In this document: piece after piece, positions 17,352 through 25,777 of the stretch
Position numbering within the stretch: the stretch's first letter is position 1
Layout: each line of letters starts with the position of its first letter
NCBI GenBank assembly: GCA_947652925.1
Contig: CANTEW010000003.1
Span: 35,208-99,207 of the forward strand
Source of the DNA: an uncultured Lachnospiraceae bacterium
GTDB lineage: Bacteria; Bacillota; Clostridia; Lachnospirales; Lachnospiraceae
Direction of reading: 5' to 3'
DNA: 64,000 bases
Translations under genes and position numbers: made by a program
The notes under the pieces: generated by a model
Seen by the model: the letters and a program-made list of their open reading frames with translations, nothing else
Databases searched by the model: none
What the model was told of the DNA's origin: nothing

Positions 17352-18719
17352 ATGGAGAAGAAAATCTTGAGCGTGATGTTGAGTGTTGTCATGTGATCTG
17401 TGATGATCACTGGATGCGGCGGCGGCTCCGACACTGGAGGGAGCCAGGGAGAGGCGGGAGGGGCTGAGACGACAGCGCCTGCGGGAGACGATACGGATGC
17501 TGAGATGGCAGACGCGAAGACAACGATCAATTTTATGTGCGACAGCCGTTCAGAATTTGAAAAGATGGAAAAGCTGCTGCCCCAATTCACAGAGGAGACG
17601 GGGATCGATGTGAACTTTACCTTCTTACAGGAAACACAGCTCCGTTCCAAAGCCGGTCTGGAACTCCAGGCGGATAAGACGGATATCGACGTCATGCTGC
17701 TTGACTTCCTTACACTGCCGAAATATATAGAGGCGGGGTATGTGGAGCCGCTGGATACTTATTTTGAGGGGAGTACTACTTTTGACGAGGGAGATTTTAT
17801 CCCCACATTTATCGATTCCTGTAAAGGGGAGGATGGAAAACTCTATGCGGTCCCGCTCTATCAGGATTGTTCGATCCTCATCTTGCGCGGGGATCTGTTT
17901 GAGAAATATGGGCTGGACATCCCGAAGACGTTTGATGAGCTGATGGAATGTGCGAAAGTGATCGACGCGGGAGAAGAAGGCGTGGCAGGCATCGCTATGC
18001 GCGGCGCGCGCGGCATGGGCGTCAGCGAGTGGACATGGCCGTCTATACTTGCCGGGTTTGGCGGTTCTTACTACACAGACGATATGAAAGCGGATCTCAA
18101 CACGCCGGAGGCAAAAGCGGCGATGCAGTATTATTCAGATATTTTGAAAAACTATGGGCCGGACGGCGTGGCGAACTATTCTTATACAGAAGTGCAGAAT
18201 GATGTCATGCAGGGGAAGGCGGCGATGATGATCGACTCTGCGACCCTGGCCGTGCGCTGTGAAGACCCGGAAGCCTCGACGGTAGCTGGGAAACTGGCTT
18301 ACGCGGTGATCCCCTCTGACGGGGAACACGATCCCCAGCCTGGTTTTTATTCCTGGGATCTGATCGTGCCGAAAGGTTCCGCCCACAAGGAAGAGGCGGC
18401 AAGATTGCTGGAATGGATCGTCAGTCCAGAAGTTTCACCACAATTAGGTTTCTCCGCGCCCAACCAGGCACTGGAGAGCGTCTATGCGATCCCGGCTTAC
18501 GAAGGGCTTGAAGGGGCGCTGTCTCTATATAATCGTATGGAGGCTTCCCTGCAGCTGGCAGATCCTGATTTCCGCCCAAGGATCCCGGAAGAGAGTGGAG
18601 TGGGCGAGGTCGTCTCGATCGCTGTCTCGGATGTGTTGTCCGGAACGGCTGAAGTGGACGCGGCGTTAGAAAATTGCAATAAGCAGGTCCAGCAGATCTT
18701 GGATGACGCAGGCTATTAA
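17352..18719 (+). pseudogene. Sugar ABC transporter substrate-binding lipoprotein with in-frame TGA in the signal peptide
   Basis: A family-1 extracellular solute-binding protein (about 455 residues if read through). MEKKILSVMLSVVM is followed by TGA at 17394-17396, then SVMITGCGGGSD in the same frame, in which ITGC is the lipobox. The stop splits the hydrophobic core of the export signal. The mature part is intact to the end: acidic linker, YQDCSILILRGDLFEKYG hinge region and a C-terminal QQILDDAGY. GGGAGG precedes the first ATG. Reinitiation at GTG 17400 or ATG 17403 would leave no usable signal peptide. It would bind an unidentified sugar or polyol for the two permeases downstream. Either a true nonsense mutation or a base-call error. 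Confidence 0.85.
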
Positions 18720-18784
18720 AATGTATCACGGATATACATCGGAGGGTTGTCAGGACTCTCCGATGATATTTACGAGGAGAGCGA

Positions 18785-19657
18785 ATGGGAGTTGGAAAAA
18801 AACATTATAAGATACTTTTTATGGCGCCCACAGTGATCGCGTTGCTGCTCACGACTGTATTCCCATTGGTCTATAGTATCGTCATCAGCCTGTTCAACTG
18901 GAATCTGGTAAAGCCGGATACAAAATGGCAGTTTGTGGGGCTTAGGGATTATATCAATATATTAAAAAATCCGGAATATATATCGGCTTTGAAAGTCACG
19001 GTGATCTATGTTATCGTAGTAGTGGCGGTGGAAGTGGTGTTAGGGGTCCTCCTGGCGATTTTGGCTTTCCAGAAGGTGTTCGGCACGCGGATCTTGCGGA
19101 CGGTGGTGATCTCAGCTATGGTGATCAGTCCGGTGATCGTGGGTACGGCCTGGAGGCTGAAGTACAATCCCGGGTATGGGCTGATCAACTATTTCCTGGA
19201 CCGGATCGGGATCGGAGGCTATGGATTCCTGGCCGATGCGAAGACTGTGGTGCCTGCCATCATGGTGGCGGACGTGTGGGTATGGACGCCCCTGGTGTTT
19301 TTGATCTGTCTGTCCGGACTGCAGAGCGTGTCCCAGGATGCGCTGGAGGCGGCCAGTATCGACGGGGCGAATGCGGTCCAGCGTTTTTTCTACGTGACGC
19401 TGCCGGCGCTCAGGCCCTCGATCGTCCTGGCGATATTGATGCGGACCATGGATGCGTTTAAGCAGTACGATCTGATCTATGCCATGACAGCGGGCGGGCC
19501 GGGCACGGCCAGCCAGAATGTGAATATCCTGATGTACAATACGGCGTTCCAATACTTCAATGTATCCAAAGGAGCGGCTATGGGCGTCCTATCGGTCATC
19601 CTGATCAATATCGCGGCCATGTTCCTGCTAAGACTGAATAAGAGGGAGGCGGTATGA
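18785..19657 (+). CDS. Sugar ABC transporter permease (MalF/UgpA-like)
   Basis: 290 residues and intact. Six transmembrane segments are apparent: about 12-34, 74-100, 107-130, 155-180, 200-225 and 262-283. The EAA loop EAASIDGANAVQRFFYVTLPALRPS near 195-219 contacts the ATPase. It pairs with the permease that overlaps its stop codon. No ATPase gene is in the operon, as is usual for CUT1 importers that share an MsmX/UgpC-type ATPase encoded elsewhere. The start follows GAGGAGAGCGA. Confidence 0.93.
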   Translation: MGVGKKHYKILFMAPTVIALLLTTVFPLVYSIVISLFNWNLVKPDTKWQFVGLRDYINILKNPEYISALKVTVIYVIVVVAVEVVLGVLLAILAFQKVFGTRILRTVVISAMVISPVIVGTAWRLKYNPGYGLINYFLDRIGIGGYGFLADAKTVVPAIMVADVWVWTPLVFLICLSGLQSVSQDALEAASIDGANAVQRFFYVTLPALRPSIVLAILMRTMDAFKQYDLIYAMTAGGPGTASQNVNILMYNTAFQYFNVSKGAAMGVLSVILINIAAMFLLRLNKREAV

Positions 19658-20492
19658 TGGAGAGACATAAGAAAGTCAAATGGTCGAAGGCAGTCTTCTT
19701 TGTACTCGTATGGACAGTGATCGTCATCTATGTCCTGCCGATCCTGTGGATCGTGACCACCTCTTTTAAGACGGACGCGGAGGCTTATGCGCTGCCCATC
19801 AAGTGGATCGGCTTTGAGTGGACGACAGTCAATTATCAGAATGTATTCCAGAAAGGATCTATGATCCATAATTTTTGGAACAGCGTTTTTGTGGCGGTCC
19901 TGAGCAGTCTCTTGAGCCTGCTGATCGGCGTGCCTGCCGCGTATGCTCTGTCCCGTTACAGGATGAAGAGGGGGGAGATGATCTCCAACTGGATCTTGAG
20001 CACGCGCATGGCGCCGCCCATCCTCTGTGCGGTCCCCTATTATATCTTGTCAAAATCTGTGGGGGTCTATGACACGAAGGGGCTGCTGGTCCTGATGCAC
20101 GTGCTGCTGATCTTGTCGTGGGTGGTATGGATGATGCGGTCGTTTTTTGACGATCTGCCTATAGAGATCGACGAGTCCTGTCTGATCGACGGGTGCAGCC
20201 GCTTTACCTGCCTGACGCGGGTGATCCTGCCTCTTTCGGCATCGGGGCTGGGGCTACGTTTATCTACAGTATCATCCTCTCGTGGAATGAGTATTTCTTT
20301 GCGTTGGTCCTGACCAACGTCAACGCGCAGACCCTGCCGGCGTCGATCACATCTTTTATGTCAGTGTACGGCCTTATGTGGGGACAGATGTGCGCGGCGG
20401 GAACGATCATCATGCTCCCGATCCTGTTTTTCGTGTTCGTGATGCAGAAACAGCTGGTGCGGGGTTTGTCTATGGGTGCGGTGAAAGGCTAA
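19657..20492 (+). pseudogene. Sugar ABC transporter permease (MalG/UgpE-like), frameshifted in a G run
   Basis: The first reading frame is a normal permease up to EIDESCLIDGCSRFTCLTRV (the EAA loop) and LPLSASGLG. It then continues as unrelated residues to a stop at 20313. The correct continuation, ATFIYSIILSWNEYFFALVL to MGAVKG, is in another frame ending at 20492. The join is at CTGGGGCT (20248-20255): one extra G would restore a protein of about 278 residues. The last two membrane segments are lost. The start at 19657 follows GGGAGG, and ATG 19654 overlaps the previous stop. Confidence 0.85.
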
Positions 20493-20508
20493 GATGAGGA
20501 GGATCATT

Positions 20509-21619
20509 ATGACATCAAGAGAGAGTATTGGCGAGTATGGCGCATCAGCAGCCGGACAGGATACCGGTCTATTTTGGAGGGACTTCTTCCTTTCTCACAG
20601 ATGCCCAGTACAGACGGCTGAAAGACCATCTGCGTATCCAGGGGGAGCCGGATCCCTATCGGAAAGGCCACACGGGGACGATCTACGATCCGCAGATCCT
20701 GGACGCGCTGGGCGTGGATGTGAGGTTCCTGGTCTATCGGCTGGAAGACTATGGGATCCGGGAAGTGGTGGATGAGGACCATATGATCGACGAGTGGGGG
20801 ATCATGCTGGTGCGTTCCGGGAACATGTGGTCGCGGATGTCCACGCCGCTGAAAGATGCGGATATGGATCAGATCCGGGGATATCAGTTCCCAGATCCGG
20901 GACGGGACACTGGGAATGGAGGGCTGGAGCAGGAGGCGAAAGACTTAAGAGAACATACAGAGTATGCACTGGTCGCCCGTTCTGTCCACTCTGCCAGTTT
21001 CATGGAATTGGGATGCTGGTTGCGGGGCAGTGAAGATTTTCTGTGTGAACTGGTCATGGAGGAAGAGTCCTGCCATGTCCTGCTGGATAAGATTATGGAT
21101 GTACAGATGGGGTATTATGAAAGATTCCTGCAGAAAGTGGGACCTTATGTAGATATCGTGGAGACCTCCGAGGACTTCGGGACCCAGCAGTCTCTGTTCT
21201 TATCGCCACAGACTTACAGGAACATGATCATGCCCAGGAGACAGAAGATCAACAGTGTGATACATAGATACGCGCCCCAGGCGAAGATCCTCCACCATAC
21301 CTGCGGGGCGGTCCGCAAGCTGATCCCGGATCTGATCGACACGGGGATCGATATCCTGAACCCGATCCAGCCCAATCTTCCCGGGATGGATGCCAGGGAA
21401 CTGAAAGAAGAATTCGGGGATAAGATCTGTTTCTGCGGGGGTATCGACATGCAGTATGCCATCAATGGGAGTTTCCAGGAGATCGACAGGGAAGTATCAA
21501 GATGCAGGGAACAGTTGGGGTACGGCGGCGGATATCTCTACTCCACCTCGAACCATATCCAGGAGGATACCCCGGTAGAGAATGTCCTCCGCCTGTTTGG
21601 AGATTTTCAGAGATTTTGA
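20509..21619 (+). pseudogene. UroD/MtaA-like methyltransferase-fold protein, 2-base contraction just after the start
   Basis: From the well-placed ATG (after GAGGAGG) the frame reads MTSRE and then derails. The remainder, LASMAHQQPDRIPVYFGGT to the stop at 21619, is in another frame. At 20518-20525 there is (AG)4 where the paralogue 1.1 kb downstream has (AG)5; one more AG would give MTSRERVLASMAHQQPDR, matching the paralogue. Translation might begin internally at TTG 20528 or ATG 20537, so function could survive with a shorter N-terminus. The UroD barrel keeps HHTCG and ICFCGGID, the His-x-Cys...Cys zinc pattern of MtaA/MtbA-like enzymes. The substrate is unknown. Confidence 0.8.
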
Positions 21620-21643
21620 TCTATAGAAGGAGAGTGAAAGACC

Positions 21644-22771
21644 ATGACTTCAAGAGAGAGAGTACAGCTTATCTTAGACCATAAGAAACCGGACCGTGTA
21701 GCGGTGGACTTAGGATCCACGGCTTCAGGCTTCACCAATCCCACTATGAAAAGGGTGAAAGAGTATTTTGGCATTGAAGGAGGGGACATCGTGTTCCGTC
21801 CGGATGAGTCGGCGGCTATCTACAACGATCAGGTGTTGGAAAAGATGGGGAGCGATTTCAGGCATGTCTTCCTGATGCCGCCGGAAGAGGGGGCGGCCGG
21901 GTTCCAGGGAGGGGACACGGCGGTGAATGAATGGGGGATGCAGAAGACGATGAAGGCCGGGCTGTCCCAGAATTCCAGCAATCCTCTGGCGGATGCAGAT
22001 TCTATTGAGGACTTGAAGGCATACCACTGGCCGGATCCCTATGCGCCGGGCAGGGACAGGGGGATCAAGGAGCGGATCGAGGATCTGTACAACAATACGG
22101 ACTATGCGCTGGCAGCCCGGGCAGTCTCCCATGGTTTTTTTGAATTGGCCTGGGAATTGAGAGGGATGGAAAATTTCCTGGTGGATATGATGGCGGAAAA
22201 GGATCTTGCAAATTATCTGCTGGATCAGATCCTGGATATACAGATGGGCATGTACGACGTGCTGTTAAAAGATGCGGGGCAATACGTCCAGATGGTAGAG
22301 ACGGCGGATGATTACGGGACCCAGAACGGGCCTCTGATGTCGCCGGCACTGTTCCGGGAGATGATCCTGCCCAGGCGCAGGAGACTGAACGACTTTATCC
22401 GGTCGAAGGCGCCCCATGCCAAGATCTTCCATCACACCTGCGGGTCGGTGTATAAGCTGCTCCCGGATCTGATCGAGGCGGGGATCGATGTGCTCAATCC
22501 TGTCCAGCATTCTGCCGCGGAGATGGATACATACCGTCTCCAGGAGGAATTTGGGGATAAAGTGATCTTCCATGGGGCGATCGACGAGCAGACGGCGCTG
22601 ATCTACGGGCGGGATGTGCTGAGACACGAGATGGAGGAACGGATCCGGTCGCTGGGGAAAGACGGAGGCTATATCATGGCGCCCACCAGTAATTTTCAGG
22701 ACGATATGCCTCTTGAGAATATCGTGGACTTTGCATCTATGGCAAAAGAGATCGGGGATTATAGCAGATAG
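21644..22771 (+). CDS. UroD/MtaA-like protein (uroporphyrinogen decarboxylase superfamily)
   Basis: 375 residues, intact, and a paralogue of the preceding gene (shared MTSRER start, HHTCGxVxKLxPDLIxxGID, and a C-terminal SNFQDDMPLENIV). Proteins of this family near sugar ABC transporters and FGGY kinases are common in Lachnospiraceae, but their reaction is not established; heme synthesis is unlikely because no other heme gene is present. The HHTCG motif is kept, but the later cysteine of the first copy (FCGG) is His here (FHGA), so metal binding or substrate may differ between the two. The start follows GAAGGAGAG. Confidence 0.85.
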   Translation: MTSRERVQLILDHKKPDRVAVDLGSTASGFTNPTMKRVKEYFGIEGGDIVFRPDESAAIYNDQVLEKMGSDFRHVFLMPPEEGAAGFQGGDTAVNEWGMQKTMKAGLSQNSSNPLADADSIEDLKAYHWPDPYAPGRDRGIKERIEDLYNNTDYALAARAVSHGFFELAWELRGMENFLVDMMAEKDLANYLLDQILDIQMGMYDVLLKDAGQYVQMVETADDYGTQNGPLMSPALFREMILPRRRRLNDFIRSKAPHAKIFHHTCGSVYKLLPDLIEAGIDVLNPVQHSAAEMDTYRLQEEFGDKVIFHGAIDEQTALIYGRDVLRHEMEERIRSLGKDGGYIMAPTSNFQDDMPLENIVDFASMAKEIGDYSR

Positions 22772-22791
22772 GCTGACGAGGGGGTGTGAGG

Positions 22792-24300
22792 ATGGAGCAG
22801 TTGCTTCTGGGGATCGACATAGGGACCAGCGCCTGTAAGGTCGCCCTTTTTACCAGGGAAGGCAGGGCGGTGGCCGCGAAGAGTGTAAAATACCCCTGCC
22901 AGTACCCGGCTCCGGGATGGGTGGAACAATATCCTCCGGTCTGGTGGGAGGCTGTGTGCAGAGCGGTGAAGAGCGTTCTGTCAGACGGGGATATCCCGCC
23001 GGCATCCATCGCGGGGGTGGGCGTGGACGGTCAGAGCTGAGCGCCTGTGTACCTGGACGAGGCTGGAGAGGTACTGGCCGACGCTCCCCTGTGGCTGGAC
23101 ACCCGGGCGAAAGAGGAGTGCCGGAGGCTGAACGAGGCCATCGGCGAGGAGGAGATCTTCCGTGTAGCGGGGAATCCCCTCCAGCCCATGTATGCCACCG
23201 GGAAAGTCATCTGGCTGAAGGAGCATCATCCTGAGATCTTCGGGAAAGTGGCGAAGATCCTGTCGTCTAACGGGTATATCACTTATAAACTATGCGGCGA
23301 GATGGTCATGGATCCGTCCCAGGGGTATAGCTGGCATTGTTTTGACATACGGCAGGGCTACTGGGATCATGAGATGGGCGGCAAGCTGGGCATACCTTCG
23401 GGGATGCTGCCGGCGATCGTCCCCTGTCATCAGGTGGTGGGCCGGGTGACGCGCGAGGCGGCGGAGCAGACCGGGCTTTTGGCCGGGACGGAGGTGGTGG
23501 CCGGAGGACTGGACGCCGCCTGCGCCACGCTGGGCGCCGGGGTCATACATGCCGGGGAATGCCAGGAACAGGGCGGGCAGGCCGGCGGTATCAGCATCTG
23601 TATAGACACATATAAGGCGGATCCCAGGCTGATCTTGAGCCGCCATGTGGTCCCGGGGACGTGGATCTTGCAGGGCGGGACCACGGGCGGCGGGGGCGTC
23701 ATGCGCTGGATGGAGCGGGAATTTGCCCAGTATGAACGTTCCAGAGAAGGGGAGACGGGGATGTCCTCCTTAGAGCAGTTGAACGTTCTGGCGGAACAGA
23801 TCCCGCCCGGGTCGGAGGGGCTGGTATTCCTCCCGTATATGTCCGGCGAGAGGACCCCCATCTGGGATGCCAACGCCAAGGGCGTTTTCTACGGACTTGA
23901 CTATGCCAAGACGAAAGGCCATATGGTGCGGGCGGCCATGGAAGGCGTGGCTTACTCGATCCGGCACAACATCGACGTGGCGGAGGAGGCCGGGTGCAGC
24001 GTGGGGACGCTGAGAGCCACCGGAGGGTCGGCCAATTCCCTGCTGTGGACACAGATGAAGGCGGATATCACCGGAAAAGATCTTTCTGTGCCTTATTCCG
24101 ACATGGCTACGGTGCTGGGGACGGTCCTGCTGACAGGGGTAGGCGTGGGCGTGTACAGAGACTTTGAGGAGGCTGTGGGTCTGACGATCAAAGAAGAGCG
24201 GTATCACAGGGCGGATCCGGGGCTTTGGGACGCGTATGATAGAAATTATAGGATCTACAGGGGATTGTACCAGGCGTTAAAAGGCATCATGGATCGATGA
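22792..24300 (+). pseudogene. FGGY-family carbohydrate kinase with in-frame TGA
   Basis: About 502 residues if read through. The N-terminus LLLGIDIGTSACKVALF is the FGGY phosphate-1 motif. The frame then reaches GVGVDGQS followed by TGA (23038-23040) and continues in frame as APVYLDEAGEVLADAPLWLDTRA to the end. Relatives typically have Trp directly after GQS, so TGG to TGA is the simplest change. The C-terminal half is intact (GGTTGGGGVMRWM, ATGGSANSLLWTQMKADITG). Xylulokinase-like enzymes phosphorylate a ketose or polyol; the substrate is unknown. The stop removes all but the first 82 residues. Start ATG 22792 follows GAGGGGG. Confidence 0.85.
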
Positions 24301-24311
24301 CAGAGGATAGG

Positions 24312-24338
24312 GGGCCGCAGCGGTGAGCTGCGGCTCTT
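24312..24338 (+). terminator. Hairpin at operon end
   Basis: GCCGCAGC / GCTGCGGC stem with a 5-base loop, 14 bases after the kinase stop. The T run is poor (TCTTGATG), so its strength is uncertain. Confidence 0.5.
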
Positions 24339-24536
24339 GATGATCGCCGGATATAGTCTTGGCCCTGTCCGCTTTCATCCCACAGTACATATAACGGTCA
24401 CCAGCCCCAGGTCCTCAGCGGAGCAGAAGAAGAGACGGCTGACTGACAAGATACAGAGCCTGGGCAAGGTGAGGATCAAAACAAGTGGAAAATTGGGATG
24501 GGATTGTGAAGTTGCTGAAATATTTTCAATAAAGTA

Positions 24537-24565
24537 TTGATTTTATGGCAAATTGCATATATAAT
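24537..24565 (+). promoter_or_regulatory. Near-consensus promoter with long leader before the formate/nitrite transporter
   Basis: TTGATT (24537-24542), 17-base spacer, TATAAT (24560-24565). The transporter starts at 24809, so the leader would be about 235 bases. I found no convincing gene or known riboswitch fold in 24301-24808; short frames there lack ribosome-binding sites. Confidence 0.65.
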
Positions 24566-24808
24566 AAATCTATCAATGCATACAGCTTATTTTTTCCGGT
24601 TTTGTCACGACGACCCATATGTCTGTCGCAAGGTATATCGTCCAGGGATCCCACTATGCCGTTTGGCGTACCATGGATGTATACATGCTGGCAGGTATCC
24701 CGGAAAAATGCTTTTTGCAGGACTTGTGCGGCGCAGCTTCTTTATGGGCGGCATCAAGCATAGGTTATGAGTAGAATATTTTACGTTTAAGAAGGGGGAA
24801 GATTTGTT

Positions 24809-25621
24809 ATGATGAATTCACCAGCAGAAATCGCAAAAAATTATGTACCGATCGGTAAAGGCAAGACAACGATGAAAGCTAGTAAACTGTTCATCCTGGG
24901 TATCCTGGCCGGGATGTTCATCGCTATCGCGGGTGTTGGCGCTTCTACTGCTTCTGTCAGCATCGCGGCTCCGTCCGTAGCGAAATTGGTAGGTGCGTGC
25001 GTGTTCCCGGCAGGTCTTACTCTGGTCATCCTGGCTGGTAGTGAGCTGTTCACCGGAAACTGTCTGATCATCATCTCTGTTTTGGAAAAAGAAGCGAGCA
25101 TCGTAGGTATGCTGCGTAACTGGGTGATCGTTTATCTGGGCAACTTTGTAGGGAGTATCTTTGTAGCATGGAGTATGACAGCATGTCATCAGCTGAGCCT
25201 GTTCGACGGCGCATTGGCAGGTGCTACGATCAATACGGCTGTGGCTAAATGTTCTCTCACTTTCGGGGATGCATTCTTAAAAGGCCTTTTCTGTAACTTC
25301 CTGGTATGTCTGGCTGTATGGCTGGGATTTTCTTCTAAGACTGCTGCTGGTAAGATCGCTGCCCTTTTCTATCCGATCATGGTATTCGTACTGAGTGGCT
25401 TCGAGCATAGTGTTGCCAATATGTTCTATGGTCCTGCAGGTCTGTTTGCTATGGGAAATGCAGATTATCTTGCAAAAGCTACTGCTGATACCGCTAAATT
25501 GACTTGGGGTGCATTCTTCGGAAAGAACCTGATCCCTGTGACACTGGGCAACATCGTCGGCGGCGCATTGTTCGTTGGTGTTGTATACTGGTTCATCTAT
25601 CTGAAGAAAGACGACAAATAA
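24809..25621 (+). CDS. Formate/nitrite transporter family protein
   Basis: 270 residues with six transmembrane segments in the FNT arrangement: the broken helices GVGASTASVSIAAPSVAKLVG near 43 and FYPIMVFVLSGFEHSVANMF near 190-209, including the conserved SGFEHSVANM channel motif and central histidine, plus GSELFTGNC near 77-85. It moves formate, nitrite or a related small anion across the membrane. With CO dehydrogenase in the same window, formate is the likeliest substrate, but the sequence cannot distinguish it from nitrite or hydrosulfide. The start follows AAGGGGGAAG; a second ATG is one codon downstream. Its codon use is richer in T than its neighbours, as in highly expressed genes. Confidence 0.92.
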   Translation: MMNSPAEIAKNYVPIGKGKTTMKASKLFILGILAGMFIAIAGVGASTASVSIAAPSVAKLVGACVFPAGLTLVILAGSELFTGNCLIIISVLEKEASIVGMLRNWVIVYLGNFVGSIFVAWSMTACHQLSLFDGALAGATINTAVAKCSLTFGDAFLKGLFCNFLVCLAVWLGFSSKTAAGKIAALFYPIMVFVLSGFEHSVANMFYGPAGLFAMGNADYLAKATADTAKLTWGAFFGKNLIPVTLGNIVGGALFVGVVYWFIYLKKDDK

Positions 25622-25663
25622 AATACATAATCGTATAAACGATGGAATGATCATTAGATCGAT

Positions 25664-25700
25664 AGGGGCTGTTGCACGGAGAGTGTATCAGCCTCTTTTT
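25664..25700 (+). terminator. Rho-independent terminator after the FNT gene
   Basis: AGGGGCTG...GCAC and GTG...CAGCCTCT arms, one mismatch, then TTTTT. Confidence 0.75.
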
Positions 25701-25721
25701 AGTATACCCGGCGGGCGCACT

Positions 25722-25764
25722 GCAAAAAGGGTGTCTGCTGATCAGATCGGAAGGCACCCTTTGC
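25722..25764 (-). terminator. Rho-independent terminator after the ABC-class ATPase gene
   Basis: On the minus strand GCAAAGGGTG pairs with CACCC in CACCCTTTTTGC, and the T run follows directly. Back-to-back with the terminator of the FNT gene. Confidence 0.7.
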
Positions 25765-25777
25765 GTATGTTTTTGCC

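Noticed and set aside
20509-22771. Heme-pathway uroporphyrinogen decarboxylase (hemE)
   Set aside because: Two copies lie among sugar transport and kinase genes and no other heme gene is present; family membership alone does not imply this reaction.
17394-23040. Selenocysteine or general TGA-as-tryptophan recoding to explain the in-frame stops
   Set aside because: Many genes in the window use TGA as their stop, no SECIS-like hairpin was seen after either TGA, and a signal peptide is an implausible place for selenocysteine.
24337-24770. Small frames (24337-24540, 24537-24770, 24545-24763) before the FNT gene
   Set aside because: No ribosome-binding sites; two start within the promoter region; the residues show no domain-like pattern. 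Treated as leader.
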